Source: Arabidopsis thaliana
Lineage: Eukaryota > Streptophyta > Magnoliopsida > Brassicales > Brassicaceae
Assembly: GCF_000001735.4 (NCBI RefSeq)
Contig: NC_003071.7
Location: forward strand, 10,223,151-10,287,150
Reading direction: 5' to 3'
DNA: 64,000 nucleotides
Position numbers and translations under genes: made by a program. The notes under the pieces were generated by a model. The model ran no database searches, was not told the DNA's origin, and saw nothing but the letters and a program-made list of their open reading frames with translations. Position 1 is the first letter of the stretch; the number at the start of each line of letters is the position of its first letter. This document shows positions 50,446 to 62,805 of the stretch, piece after piece.

Positions 50446-51156
50446 AATTACTTTCTGTGTGTATGTGTGTGCAGTGTGTGGTAAGTAATAGGTTATGACT
50501 ATGGCTTCTGAGTATGCCTTTAATAAGAAAAAAGGAAAATAAAAACACTTCTGGAGTTTAGTTCTTGACTTCGAGAACAATCTATCGTGTGAACTCGTCG
50601 GACTTCTTATCCTCCTAATTCTTCATGCATCTCTGCTCAGTGATTTGTGCCACTGGTCCATATAGACTACTGATTGACTCATTCAATTCTAAATTATCCA
50701 CCACATACGTTTCTTTTTGTTTTTGTTTATCTACCACATACTATCTTGACTTGACCTTGTCGATCGAGTTCATTATTTTTTATTTCATTTTTAATATTCT
50801 GAAAACTATGTTCCTAAAAACATGAGGTACGCAGTTTCATGAATTCCAAAAAAAAATTGTCGATTAGAAACAGTTATTAAAAAAATGTAAACTGTATGAC
50901 CTTGCAGTAGTAACAAACTTAGTTTCTAATCTACTAAGAATGGAAGAAATAAAAACTGAGATTGCTGATAAAAGTGTGTGACAAGTTGCTGTTATTATGA
51001 GACAATTGTTGTACTCTTGAGCTCTATGTATGTTTACAATAAAATAAAAGTTTATGTCTACATATCTCAAAATCATCACAAAATTTAAAAGGAGGAAACA
51101 AAAGAACGAAAAAGAACAAGATTTAAGATACAGCTTACTAAGAAGGTGATTAAAGA
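50446..51156. other. Intergenic between the RLP pseudogene and the TM9 gene
   Basis: AT-rich, no gene seen. It includes the 3' UTR of the TM9-family gene on the minus strand. Confidence 0.5.
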
Positions 51157-53744
51157 TCAATCGATTTTAACCGAAGAGTAGATAAGCCTGGTGAACCAAA
51201 AGCATGCGTAGAAACCAATTGCACCAGTAAAGACGAAGAATACGTATGAAACTATGAGCATGTACCCAAAGTAGAGCACTGCAGAGACGAGCTTTGTGAT
51301 CTCAAGTTTGGTGTAGAAGTAAAAGACTGCGTAAAGAAAGAGGTAAACCGCGGAAGAGCCTGATGTTAAGTAAGATCTCCACCACCATTGATAGTCTTCA
51401 CTACACAGCTGAAAATAACAGAGGACGACCGTGATCTCTGCGCAAGTGATGATCAAAATGATGAAGACGATGAAGAGGAAGCCGAATATGTAGTAGAACT
51501 GATGTAGCCATATTGAGGTGAGTATGAAGAAGAGCTCGATGAAGACTGCGCCAAATGGGAGAATGCCTCCAATCAAAATGGAGAAGATTGGGTTCATGTA
51601 CCAGGCCTGTGTTGGGATCTGCCGCGGGATCTTGTTGGTTTTCACTGGATCTTCCGGTGCAGGTTTTCTGAAACCAATGTAGCCACCGATGAAAACAAGT
51701 GGAACAGAGATACCAAACCAGAGGACAACCAAAGCAAACATTGTACCAAATGGGACTGCACCGGATGATTTTTGTCCCCAGATTATCGCATTAAGGACAA
51801 AGAAGGCGACAAAGACGGTAGCGGGAAACATGAATGCGGTTTTCAGAGCGTTTCTTTTCCATTCGGTTCCTCTTAACGTCTTGTAGAGGCGTGAAGACGC
51901 GTATCCTGCCAATAGTCCCATGAAAACCCAAAGCAAAAGCATAGCCGTCATAAGACCACCACGGTTTGAAGGAGATAAAAAGCCAAGACAAGCAAAGATC
52001 ATGGTGACAAGAATCATTCCAAAGCATTGAACTCCAGTGCCTGCATAAACACAAAGCAACTCCGGGTTTGTTGGCGGTCTGAAAACATCTCCGTGTACCA
52101 ATTTCCAACCCGTCTCTTCGAGGGCCTCTTCATGACTCTCTAACTGATTGTAGTTGGAAATATCTCGGTAGAGTGTTCTTAGCATGATCATAGCGACCAT
52201 ACCAGAGAGGAAAAGAACAATCATCATAGAATTAACGATTGAGAACCAATGAATCTGATCATCAGCCATTAGAAGGTAAGTGTCCCACCTAGACGCCCAT
52301 TTCACCTCACTTTCCTGGAAGTCAACATCATATGTGAAGATAATCTCGTTCCCTTCTTCAACCTCCTGAGGAGACTCAGAGTTAGTGACTGCACGCTTTG
52401 TATGCGGATCACAAGTCGTTAACCGAGCCTTTTCATTCCATTGACCTTCATATTCATGTTTGACACTGCATCGAGATAAAATCAGTAGATGTTAGTCGCT
52501 TACACAATACAGAGTCAAAGTCCTTAAATCACAAAAAGCTACCTGAACGGCTTGACTTCAAAGCCAACGATTCTTGAAGAATCGGTCTGTATATCTCTGT
52601 GATACCTAACAGTGAAGGTCAAGTGGTTGTGGATAAAATACTTCTCCTCCTTTTTCTACAAGAAAATCAAATAAATAAGAACTCTTTCCATTGAAACATA
52701 TTCAGAAAAGGTGATGATGAGCTCTTACGCCAGCAAAGATTCCCTTGAGACCAACATGGAAACCATGCTGATACACTACAACATTGTCCTGATCTGGCCT
52801 TTGCACCGGAACAACTAGGGGAAGGTTGTCCAAAATCCTGCATAAGAAATCAATCTTCCTCATAAAAACAGAAGAAAAACAAAACACATTCAGTCGAAGG
52901 CGACAAAATCAATCTCCTCACATGTTAACTCGATATTCATCAGCAATCTTCTCCTTAAACGCCTTTGCGGTTTTCTTATCAAGCTTCACACGACAAACCG
53001 CAGCACACATCTGCGATTCCCTCATTTTAAACTGCAACAAAGAAACAAACAGACATTAAAAACAACTCAACAACTACCACTTAACCAAGACAGATAGAGA
53101 AAGAACCAAGAAGAAACAAGAACATACCACAAAAGGAGAGTTCTCAATTCGATCACCACGAAGAACTTCACCGAGATTCTCAGCACTATCAACAATATGT
53201 TCTGGACGACAATAAGGAAGAGAATAATAGGAATATGGAAGCTGAGTCTTTGTAGATGTCAATTTATTAACTTTCACCATCAATGCATCTCCCTGAAAAA
53301 CAAAACCATAACTCCAAAGTTTGAACCTTTATAGATAATGACCATTATACATTCTTCTACTCCAAAAGCTAGATTCACACAGAAACAAGTCTAAACAATG
53401 GCTAATACATATAGACTAATGAAACATTCTCTTTAAACACAACACTCAGTGGTAACTGAAGATCAAAATTACCCAAATCTCATAAAACAGAGCCATAGAT
53501 CCAATTTTAACAAGATTACTTGATCGATTGCGTTGGATCTAAATCAGAAAAAAATCTAGACCCAGTGTGAATCAAAGCTCTAAGAAGAAGCTGCATTTGT
53601 GAAATACAGATACAGAGATGATTTTATGTGGCTGACCATTTGGAAATCTTGTGGAGCGACGCCGGGAAGGTAAAATCCATGGATATGGACATTGAGGGAG
53701 AAGAATAAGACAAGGGTGAAGATCAAAATCCGAACTTTCGCCAT
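51157..53744 (-). CDS. TM9/EMP70 nonaspanin, endomembrane protein
   Basis: Six exons (51157-52465, 52543-52655, 52729-52837, 52922-53031, 53128-53292, 53637-53744) give 637 residues. After a signal peptide ([18 protein letters not shown]) the luminal domain starts [11 protein letters not shown] and carries [25 protein letters not shown] and the [10 protein letters not shown] block, typical of EMP70. Then nine membrane segments follow (for example [39 protein letters not shown]). The tail ends SSVKID, a K-x-D Golgi-retention/COPI signal at the C-terminus. The proteins reside in Golgi and endosomes; their transport role is incompletely known. The length matches the family. The remembered locus is At2g24170 (a TMN member). 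Confidence 0.95.
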
Positions 53745-55453
53745 GGATTTGCTCGATTTCGTCTTCTTCTTCGGAGAGTGAAATTTCTTAAATGAAGGAG
53801 AAGAGAGTGGGAAGAAACATGGCAATTGGACGATTTATGGCCGTTGGATATTTTAGTATCTCGTTTGATTTAATCAACGGTTGAGATTTCCTAAGTTGGA
53901 GCTGTCGGTGATTCTTCTTCTTAAGGTAATGAAATATCAAAGTCAACACTTTTTAAGGTAAAAAAATAAAACTTTGAATAGACAATAATTAAAATCAAAG
54001 TCCAATTTACGAGAAATCTAATTTTTAAATAAGGAAACAATTTTTTTTTTTTTTTGTTAATTTAAGTAGATTAGATGAAACTTGTAAATGTAGCAAAGTA
54101 GAAATGAGTTAGTGTGGAGGATACGAAATAATTATGAAAAAGTATTCAAAGAATAAAAGAAAAAAATGGATTTAAATCAATTAGAAGACAAAATCCATTT
54201 GGTAAATGAAGGTGACCTCTTAACTATTCTAGCAGATTATGAAACCTTACACACACCAGCAACCACCTTGACATATAATTAAATGTACATTACCAATAAA
54301 TACATGTAAGAAAAAAGCACACACACACACAATACAAATCCGCATTAGATAAATGTAAGTCTTTCTTTTACAGACTGTTTTCAAATTGAAAACGGACGGT
54401 TTTCTTCTGGAGATAACTAGTCCGGTATAAATGTAAGCATATAATAGTAATCGCGGAAACTAACTTCTATTATTTCTATTCTATTATAAAGTAAAAGCAG
54501 TCGTTGGCAACACAACATTAGAATAATTTGAAAAGATAAGAAAAATTAACATAGCATTTGATATGGGCCAACTCTTTGATGATATTGGGATCGGGAACAT
54601 GGACTTTGGTATTCTGAGGTATAATATAGTTTTCACGAGTAATGTAGGCATTGTCGTGTGCACCACCTCCGAAATAAATGATTACAAAAGTTCAGTATTA
54701 TAAAAAATGGTCTAGGCGGTCGTTTACACTCTATCTAGGCACTAGACTCTCAGGTAACGCCTAAATAATCGCTTCGATTGTCTAAAATAACATAAATTGC
54801 CATATTTTCTATGTTCACTTGTCCATTTATTATCAATTTTAGGGTCTAAATGATTGTTGTGGTTAAGGTGGACAAATTCGTTTGTGTATTTGACCACGTT
54901 TTATTTACCATTTCACAAATTACTTCTGTGTGGATTTAAAAAAGAAAACTGATGCGGATCAACCACATACCGTTTTTACATATAAATAGAGTTGGTTGCG
55001 ACGGTTTGTTGTCTACTTTAAAAATAGTTCGGATTAAACCATTGACGGATTTATCCATCTTAACTGCCGTAACCATTCAAACTTGTGAGATGAGAGAAGT
55101 AACAATCAAAAATACCAATTGATTGCTCGTATCTTACTAGAATTACTGACAAATTCTTCTATAAATGCAACGTTTCTCAAAGAATCTCAAGGTTAAGCTT
55201 ATTATTGACACTTATATAAACTTCTATTTATTTATTTATTTAAGTAAATAATCAAAATTGCATGAGCATGTTGGCTATAAGAGAAAAATTGCATGAGAAT
55301 GGCATTCTTATAGATTGATGAAATTCGATTGGTCGTGATTGGATATTCTATACAAGAAAAAAATATTGATACGCTGAGGTAGTCTAAATAGATTATAGTG
55401 TTTCATAGAACTAAGAAGGAATTATCGAAAGCAGTCTAATACTTTTTTAATCT

Positions 55454-55760
55454 TTAAATCATTTGAGGTTCGGGGTTCACGACGAGTGCAACGAACATGA
55501 AGACAGACTTTTTTTCTTCAATTTCATCAAACTTTTTTTTTCTTTCTGTTTTATATGCTTCTGCTTCATCACCCTTTTTTCTTTGGGTTTTAAATGTTTC
55601 TGGTTCATTCACCTTTTTTCTATGTGGCTTAGGTGCTCCTATTTCATCTCTTAGTTTTCTTTCCAGTTTTTTAGGTCCTTTTGGTTCATTGTTAGCTTGT
55701 TGTCGTTTAGATTTAGCATTTTTCAACTTAATGACTTTCTGATATTCCAGATTATTAGAT
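55454..55760 (-). other. Charged repeat-containing open frame
   Basis: About 90-100 codons, open without an ATG near the start. The middle repeats a 13-14 residue unit: KPHRKKVNEPETF, KTQRKKGDEAEAY, KTERKKKFDEIEE. The upstream extension reads FRSNNLEYQKVIKLKN. It may be an exon or a transposon-borne gene fragment; no family recognised. Confidence 0.3.
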
Positions 55761-57965
55761 CTAAAATACTCGGAGTCAAACGAATCATATCAGTAACAAA
55801 ATACAAAACTAGTCACTACTTGCGAATCAATCAAACAAAAATAAAACATCTAATCATGGATGTGTATTCACAAATAACTTACCATTACAAGTGTGTAGTT
55901 TACAAATGCTCTGTTTTGACTTAAAATCAAAAGTTTCGACGATTTAATTTTTTTTGATGTGGTCATAAAAAGAAACTTGAAGAAATAGAGAATGATTCTT
56001 CAGATTTCTTGTTAAGTGATCGTGAAATACTTTGATTAGGGTTTTTGAACTGCACAAAAAATTCTAACAGAGACAAAAGGATTGAAATCCTCTATGAAAA
56101 AACATTATGTTTTAAAAGAGTTGATTTTTCTTTTACGGGCAACCCACAATCTGCGACGAGTTTATCCACATGAATTTGTGATCTACGATGGATCTATCCA
56201 TGAAGCCCACTAATTTATATACAAAAAAACCAACGTCCAATCCGCCTCGACAGAACTAACCCAACAGATTTTAATGCCTAAAACATATTTAAGTTTATTT
56301 AAAATTGTTAAGCATTTTTAAATCTATTTCTAATTAAAAGTCACAAAAAACAAAGCTAAAATTCTAACCGTTCACTAATAAGACATTAATCTATGAAATA
56401 ACCACTAGATTACGAAACATTTTCGAAATTTGTTACCTTTTACAACTATCTATAAATTTGTGTGCCTAAAGCATGGACTTCAGCCGCTTTAGCCAAGGGC
56501 AGAGCTGAAATTTTCGTTCATCAATTTACATTCTAGAAAGAAGTCCAGGACACAATAATGGTTGAGTCATGACTCATGAGGTGGCCAGTAGAACTGTTCC
56601 CTTCTTTGATGTGTTTGTGTCACGTTGATAACGGGTGGACATTTTATTGGTTTTGTGAGATAAATTGTTGAAAATCGTAGCGAAGCAAGTTGATAGGGTT
56701 CAATCATATCTCGTATTATCTACTATATATAAAACATTGTAGAAAAGTAAAATATTTTCATTTAAAATATTATAAAACAGAGAAGAAAACTTATACTATT
56801 TGACCAAGGAAAAAAACTACCTACTCACGACACGACCATCACGTTTATAATGTTAATACACAGTTACACCATACATTTTTTCATTGTAGTTCTATACAAT
56901 AATATATCATCGTTTGATCTAACAAGTATTCGATAGATAGTGGGAACTTTTTTTTCCCTTTTGGCCTTATATTTAAGAACATGGAGCCTGTGTTTCTAAA
57001 ATTCTATCTAAAAAAGTATATTTTGTATTGATCATATCTGAAATTGCATATATTGTAAAATATTGTGTACAAAAGGATCCGGTCCAAGATTAAACACACA
57101 ATACTTACTGAGACTAAAAGGGGCTAAACCACAAGAACAAATCCTTGAAATTGCAATGGTTAAACTTACAAAAAATATGTCTCTTATTACCAGATCTTAA
57201 TATTGTTTACCGAATTTCTGAACTAAACTACATTTTTTGCCCAAACAAACAAAGAACTAAACTATATTTATTCAAGTCAAGTCAAATAATTGCATGCAGG
57301 AGACAACGCAAAAAGATGAAAAAACTAAAAATTCAGAGATGAACATCGAGAACACAAATAACATTATCCAAATCTCATTAGGATCCTATTAACCAACCAC
57401 AAAAACGTCCACTTCATAATGGTCTAATAGTACAATTTGTTTTTATGTAGAAGTAAAAGTGAAGTTCGAATATTCTTACATTGATTTCAATCATATTTTG
57501 CTACTATAGATTAACATGTATACATCAGCATACACATGGTCCAACGATTGAGTCTATACTGCACAAAACTCTGGAGATGAATCTAAACTTTGGTTCGAAA
57601 TTCCGGCAATGTATGGAAAAGAATATTCAAAAAAATAAGAAGAAGCATATTGACCGTTTCTTGTTCAATATACTAGAAGGTAAACGTCAAAAATGTCAGC
57701 ATGTTTTCTTTCAAAAACAAAAAAAAAAATGTCAGCATGTGGTCAGAACTCAGAAGTTCTTACCAAGAAAACTTAACTAACAGTTACCATTTAGACCCTA
57801 AATTACTTATGTTGTATTTTTGTCCGAAAACTTTGATTAAAAAAATAAAGGTGTAAGACGATGAAAAAGAACAAAAAATTATATTGTCACTGTATCTTTC
57901 AAAATCATTCTAAAATGATAGACATGTATCTTAGCGCCTCCAAACTTTTCCACTCTATGAAAAGT

Positions 57966-58020
57966 TGTTCTTCGTTTTTTTTTTTTTTTTTTTTTTTTTT
58001 GTCAATTGTTCTTCGTTTTT
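57966..58020. repeat. Poly(T) tract bounded by 15-bp direct repeats
   Basis: TTGTTCTTCGTTTTT occurs at 57966-57980 and again, identically, at 58006-58020. Between them is only a T run (to 58000) and GTCAA. This is the layout of a target-site duplication around a near-pure poly(A) insertion on the minus strand. Confidence 0.7.
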
Positions 58021-58739
58021 GAACTTCTATTTTGCTTCGTTTTGATATTTTTATGTTTTCGTTTATATTTTTGAATTTTTCTTTCTTTCGTTTGAGTTGA
58101 AGAAAAAACAGTTGTTATTATGTAAGAATTTAAATAACAATTTCAAAAAGGAATATTTTTTTTGGTCTTACTAAACGTCTGACCGGCATGTTTGAAATAT
58201 TTCAGTTTCTTGTTGCTTCTTGATTTAACCATCCGAATCTATCTAAACCAACTAACCAAGTGATTGAACAAGAACTAAACCGATTTTTCTTTGATTTGAT
58301 CTGAATCCTTAAGTAGTAAAGTCCAAAACAGCAAATACTAAAACTGAACACAAACTGGAGCCGAACTGAATCCCGAAGGAACAGGTGTTACCTATTCCGA
58401 CAACGATAAATCTCCTATTTTTGGGATGTTTTATCTATTGAAAAGTTGTTGAATGAGGATGGTCTAATGATTTTTCCGGTCTCTCCTTACAAATTACACT
58501 TTTATGGTTCAATCCACTCTTAAAAAATAATTGAAGTCAAGATTTTCAGCCTGTGGTCGGAAAGTCCTTACACGAAACTGAAGTATGATATAAATTTATC
58601 TTTAGCATATGGTCGAAAAGTCTTTACAATAAACTTAGTTAAATAGTAGTAAACATATACACTAGCTACACGTATTTCATCTTTATTATGGTCACACATA
58701 CTACACAACCAACAAAAACTACAAGACGATAACAACAAA

Positions 58740-60439
58740 ATGTCTCTTTTCTCCTTCCCCATCTCCACTGAGTTGCTTCCATGGCTTCTCCTACTTTTGA
58801 TTCCTCCACTTCTTATCTTCTTTCTTCTTCGTTCCCCTAAAAATCTTCCACCAGGTCCACCAAGATTACCTATCTTAGGAAACATCCACCAGCTCGGATC
58901 CCTCCCTCACCGCAGTCTCAGAGATCTCTCTCTCAAATATGGCCCAGTCATCACCGTCTATCTCGGCAGCGTCCGTACCGTGGTTGTTCACTCTCCGGAG
59001 ACGGCGGAGGAAGTTCTAAAACTTCACGACTCCGAGTGTTGTACTCGTCCAAAGCTATCTATCACCAAAAGCTTTTTCTATGATGGACTTGGTCTAGGGT
59101 TTACTAAATGGGGTGATTACTACAGAGATGTGCGGAAACTCTGTGTTCTTGAACTTTTCTCCGTTAAACGAGCCAACTCGTTCCGGAACATAAGAGAGGA
59201 GGAGCTGAGTCGACTCGTTAACTCGTTTTCTGACTCGGCGTCATCTGGATCTTCCGTTGACCTTACCGCAAATTTGGCTAAGTTCGTCGCGAGCTTTACG
59301 TGTCGAATGGCGTTTGGATTGAGTTTTCAAGGAAGTGGAATGGATAACGAGACGTTTCTGGAGCTGTTCACGGAGGCGAACAGAGTGATCGGAAAATTCG
59401 CGGCGGCGGATATATTCCCCGGGTTTGGCTGGATCTTGGATCGGATCAGTGGTCTTGATTCTAGCCGGAGGAAGAGTTTTCAAGATCTTGATACGTTTTA
59501 CCAGAAAGCTATTGTTGACCATCGGGAGAAGAAGAAAACTGAAGACCGTGAAGATCTCATTGACGTCTTGCTCAAGTTACAGAGTCAAGAAACCAAACTT
59601 GGTTCTTCAAGAATCACCGATACACATATCAGAGCTATTATTATGGTAAGTTTTCAACTTTGGTTAGTTCGGTTCGATACCATAATTCTTGTTCGATTTG
59701 GGTAATTTGGTTTAGAAATTTATGTATAGTTTGGTTAATACAAATATCAGGTTACAGAACTTTGTCCATGCCTTATTTAGATGTTGAATTATAATTTATT
59801 GAGTTCATGTAAGCATTTTTGTTTTCATTTCAGGATTTGTTTGTAGCAGGAGTAGACACATCTGTTATCACTTTGGATTGGACAATGGCAGAGCTTTCAA
59901 GACATCCAAGAGTAATGAAGAAAGTACAAGCCGAGATTCGTGAACACGTAGGAGACAAAGGTATAGTGACATACGATGATCTCGAGGCTCTAGTCTACAT
60001 GAAAATGGTGATCAAGGAGACTTGGAGGTTACACGCACCGAGTCCTATTCTGATTCCAAGAGAAGCAATGACTAACTTCAAGATCAAGGGTTATGATATT
60101 TACCCTGGAACGCGTATTCATGTCAATGCTTGGGCTATTGGACGTAACCCTGATGTATGGAAGGATCCTGATGAGTTTATACCAGAGAGATTTGTTGATA
60201 GCAATGTGGAAACTAAAGGGACAAGTTTTGAGCTGTTGCCGTTTGGGAGTGGACGCAGAGGTTGTCCCGCAATGTACGTGGGATTAAGTACGGTGGAGTA
60301 CACATTGGCGAATCTTTTGTATCATTTTGATTGGAAAGCGACTGAGGAAGTGAGTGTTGAAGAAGCACCTGGTCTCACTAGCCACAGGAAGCATCCTCTT
60401 CACCTTGTTCCTGTTAATGTCATCAACCGCAAGCTTTAG
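58740..60439 (+). CDS. CYP71B6: Cytochrome P450, CYP71B family
   Basis: Two exons (58740-59645, 59834-60439) encode 503 residues. The N-terminus has a membrane anchor (ELLPWLLLLLIPPLLIFFLL) and the proline hinge PPGPPRLPILGNIHQLGSLP. The I-helix AGVDTS (about residues 307-312) supplies the oxygen-activating Asp-Thr; here AGVDTS keeps the A/G-G-x-D/E-T-S/T pattern. The ExxR motif is ETWRL near 364, and the heme ligand loop FGSGRRGCPAM places the Cys near residue 445. The single intron after IIM lies at the position usual for CYP71 genes. CYP71B enzymes are ER-bound monooxygenases of specialised metabolism; CYP71B6 has been linked to indole-3-carbaldehyde or indole-acetonitrile chemistry. The subfamily number is from recalled locus At2g24180. 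Confidence 0.93.
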
Positions 60440-60589
60440 AGTGCGGAAAGCACAAACATTTAGTTTTCGACGAATAAGGCTTAATAATGTTTCTGTTTAT
60501 TGAATAGTCGATACTTTCTGTTTAGCTTTCAAACAATAATTCTCATTACATGAATAAAACTTTGGCTTATCTATCTCCACACAAAGATT

Positions 60590-61784
60590 TCAGAACTCTG
60601 AAACTTGTTTGCGATCAAAGAAGCAACCAGAAGGAGATTCTTGATGTGGAAGCAAAGCTAACCTCACAGGACTTGATGCTCCTTCTTCCACAGATAAAAT
60701 TCCAGTTTTAAAATTCATATCAGTCTTAACAAATCCAGGACAAACCGAGTTAACGCGAATCTCGGGATGTTTCTTCGCTAAGATCCTCGTGTAAGCATTC
60801 AAACCGGCTTTCGAAACAACGTAAGCCGACATGACTTTAGCCCAATATTTTGTCTTAGCCGTATCTTCTTTCAGATCATTGAGAAGTTGGTTGATCACTT
60901 GGTCAATTCTTACCTCCGTTAGATTCTCTGCGTCACTCAGGATCCCTTTTGCCCATTCGTTTACTAAATTCTGGTAAACATTTAACAAAAGTAAGTTAAA
61001 CACTAAATAGAATTTCCCTGCCAACATCTTGCAAGCATTCTTACCTTTACTTGACCCATGAAGGATGATACGTTAATGATTCTTGGAGAATCAGATAACT
61101 GCAAAAGTGGAATAAACGCCTCACACATTCTCTTTGGTCCATAATAGTTAATCTTTATGCATTCCTCAGCTAGCTCATAAGTCTCAGTGATAGTTTCCTC
61201 CCACTTGAAACCTTCCTACCATGTATAAAGTAACAAGAAAGCATTAAACTTGACAAAGATTTATCGAAAATTATATCACAAGATACTTACTTTCCCTGTC
61301 CCAGCTCTTAAAGCATCAACATCAGTGATTACACCACCAACCCCAGCATTATTGATCTGTCAAAACAATCAAAAGATCACTCAGCATTACACAAAGACTC
61401 TTGCTTTTATGACTTGTAACAGAGGAAACTAATAGTACCAAGATATCGAGTTTTCCGAAATGGGTTTTCACAAACTCAGCAAGAGAAGTGACACTAACAG
61501 GATCAGAGACATCAAGCTGATGAAAGACAATGCTTTGATCAGAAATCTCAAGCTCTTTCTTCAATGTCTCAACAGCTTCAAGCCCTTGTTTCTCATCTCT
61601 AGATGTCAAAATAACCCTAATCCCTTTGTTTGCTAATTGTCTGCATATCTCAAATCCAATTCCTCTATTCCCTCCAGTAACTATAGCATATCTACAAAGG
61701 CCAGAACTAAAATCTAATAAAGATCAGAACTAAATTCAACAACTAAGTGAAGATTGAGTCATACCTTGGTGATTCCTCAGCCAT
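60590..61784 (-). CDS. SDR2: Short-chain dehydrogenase/reductase (SDR110C, carbonyl-reductase-like)
   Basis: Five exons (60590-60970, 61045-61215, 61291-61356, 61439-61691, 61765-61784) give 296 residues. The dinucleotide-binding [10 protein letters not shown], the LDILINNAG strand and the [10 protein letters not shown] serine are seen. The catalytic YxxxK appears as YVVSK within [15 protein letters not shown], followed by [12 protein letters not shown]. An insertion before the Tyr (about 40 residues, [16 protein letters not shown] onward) marks the menthone/salutaridine/isopiperitenone reductase-like group. These act as NADPH-dependent monomeric carbonyl or aldehyde reductases. The gene is convergent with CYP71B6, with 150 bases between stops. 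The symbol is from recalled locus At2g24190. Confidence 0.92.
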
Positions 61785-62805
61785 TTTTTTCTAGGTTTTA
61801 GTTCAGACAAGAATGTTTCAAACGAAATGTGGAAGCCAATGAAGCCACGTAGCTCAGAAATTGATGTTCTTGGAAAAGGTAAAGAGTGAGTGGCCCAATA
61901 ATCTCACCATTAAATAGTTTTGGTTATGATTTTAGTGTTTTCGTTAACATAAGCGGCCTATAAAGAATAGTTAAAAGAAAATAGCTTAGACATAAGATAT
62001 ATAACAAAATCTATATATATGTAAAGCTGAGGCGATATATATGGTAATCAGAATGTGCAGAACAAACAGATTAAATTATGTGATGCGACTTGTTGGAGGA
62101 AAACTCATTATGCAGAAGAAAAACGCTACAAACAGCTCAAAATAATGTGTGAATAATGAGAAAATAATATGTTATCCAGTATGAATGTTTGAATGGTGAA
62201 AAAGTTTTAAACAAATATTTTATAGTTTTTAATAGATTAATTTATATAATAGTAGTAATTTGAACAAATATTTTTCAGTTGTGTTATTTTATCGCAATTT
62301 TTTGTTAAATATATGATTCTGAAAACAAAAATTATATTGTATGATTTTGTTTTTTTTCAGAAAACTGTAATCCGAATAAATACCTTCTATTGTTGAACGT
62401 AATTTTTTTATAAATGGTTACAATCGTTTAGTCGAAAGTTTAGTTTATTTTACAAATCATTGTTTTTTTTTTTTTTGACACGATCTTAATAAAACCGTCC
62501 ACCTTCTTCTCCTGAAAACTTTACATTTTCAAGAGTTGGACTAATTCATAGAAAATCTTACATTTTCAAGAGTCACATACGCATTTTCATTGTATATTGA
62601 AAATGAAACACGCTGAGAGATATAATAATATATTAGGTTCACATATGAATTTTCAATTTTTCATTGCACGCGGGACACACCAAACCATTTTTTTGACCTG
62701 GTTTCATTTATAAAAAAGAATACTGTAAAACGTGGGCTTCATTTATCTCTCTATATATATATGCTTGAATTACATTTTGAATTCATAGATCTAAATCAAC
62801 CCAAA
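61785..62805. other. Divergent promoter region, SDR2 and peptide gene
   Basis: No coding sequence. It is AT-rich, with a TATATATATA run near 62752 about 50 bases before the peptide gene's start codon. ACATTTTCAAGAGT is repeated at about 62522 and 62560. Confidence 0.45.

Larger units (their letters stand above)
53745..58739. other. Five-kilobase gene-poor interval
   Basis: The first 150 bases are the TM9-gene promoter. The rest is AT-rich with no intact gene. On the minus strand GAHDNAYITRENYIIP is readable near 54660-54620, and a Lys/Glu-rich repeat frame lies at 55454-55726. The blocks near 54700 (CTAGGCGGTCG...CTAGGCAC) and 56140-56280 resemble degenerate transposon sequence. Two short direct-repeat-flanked insertions lie at 57689-57740 and 57966-58020. 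The last 200 bases are the CYP71B6 promoter. Confidence 0.4.

Noticed and set aside
54484-54690. Minus-strand stretch reading GAHDNAYITRENYIIP and following residues
   Set aside because: It looks non-random but could not be matched to a family, and it has no start or exon context. Left as unassigned debris.
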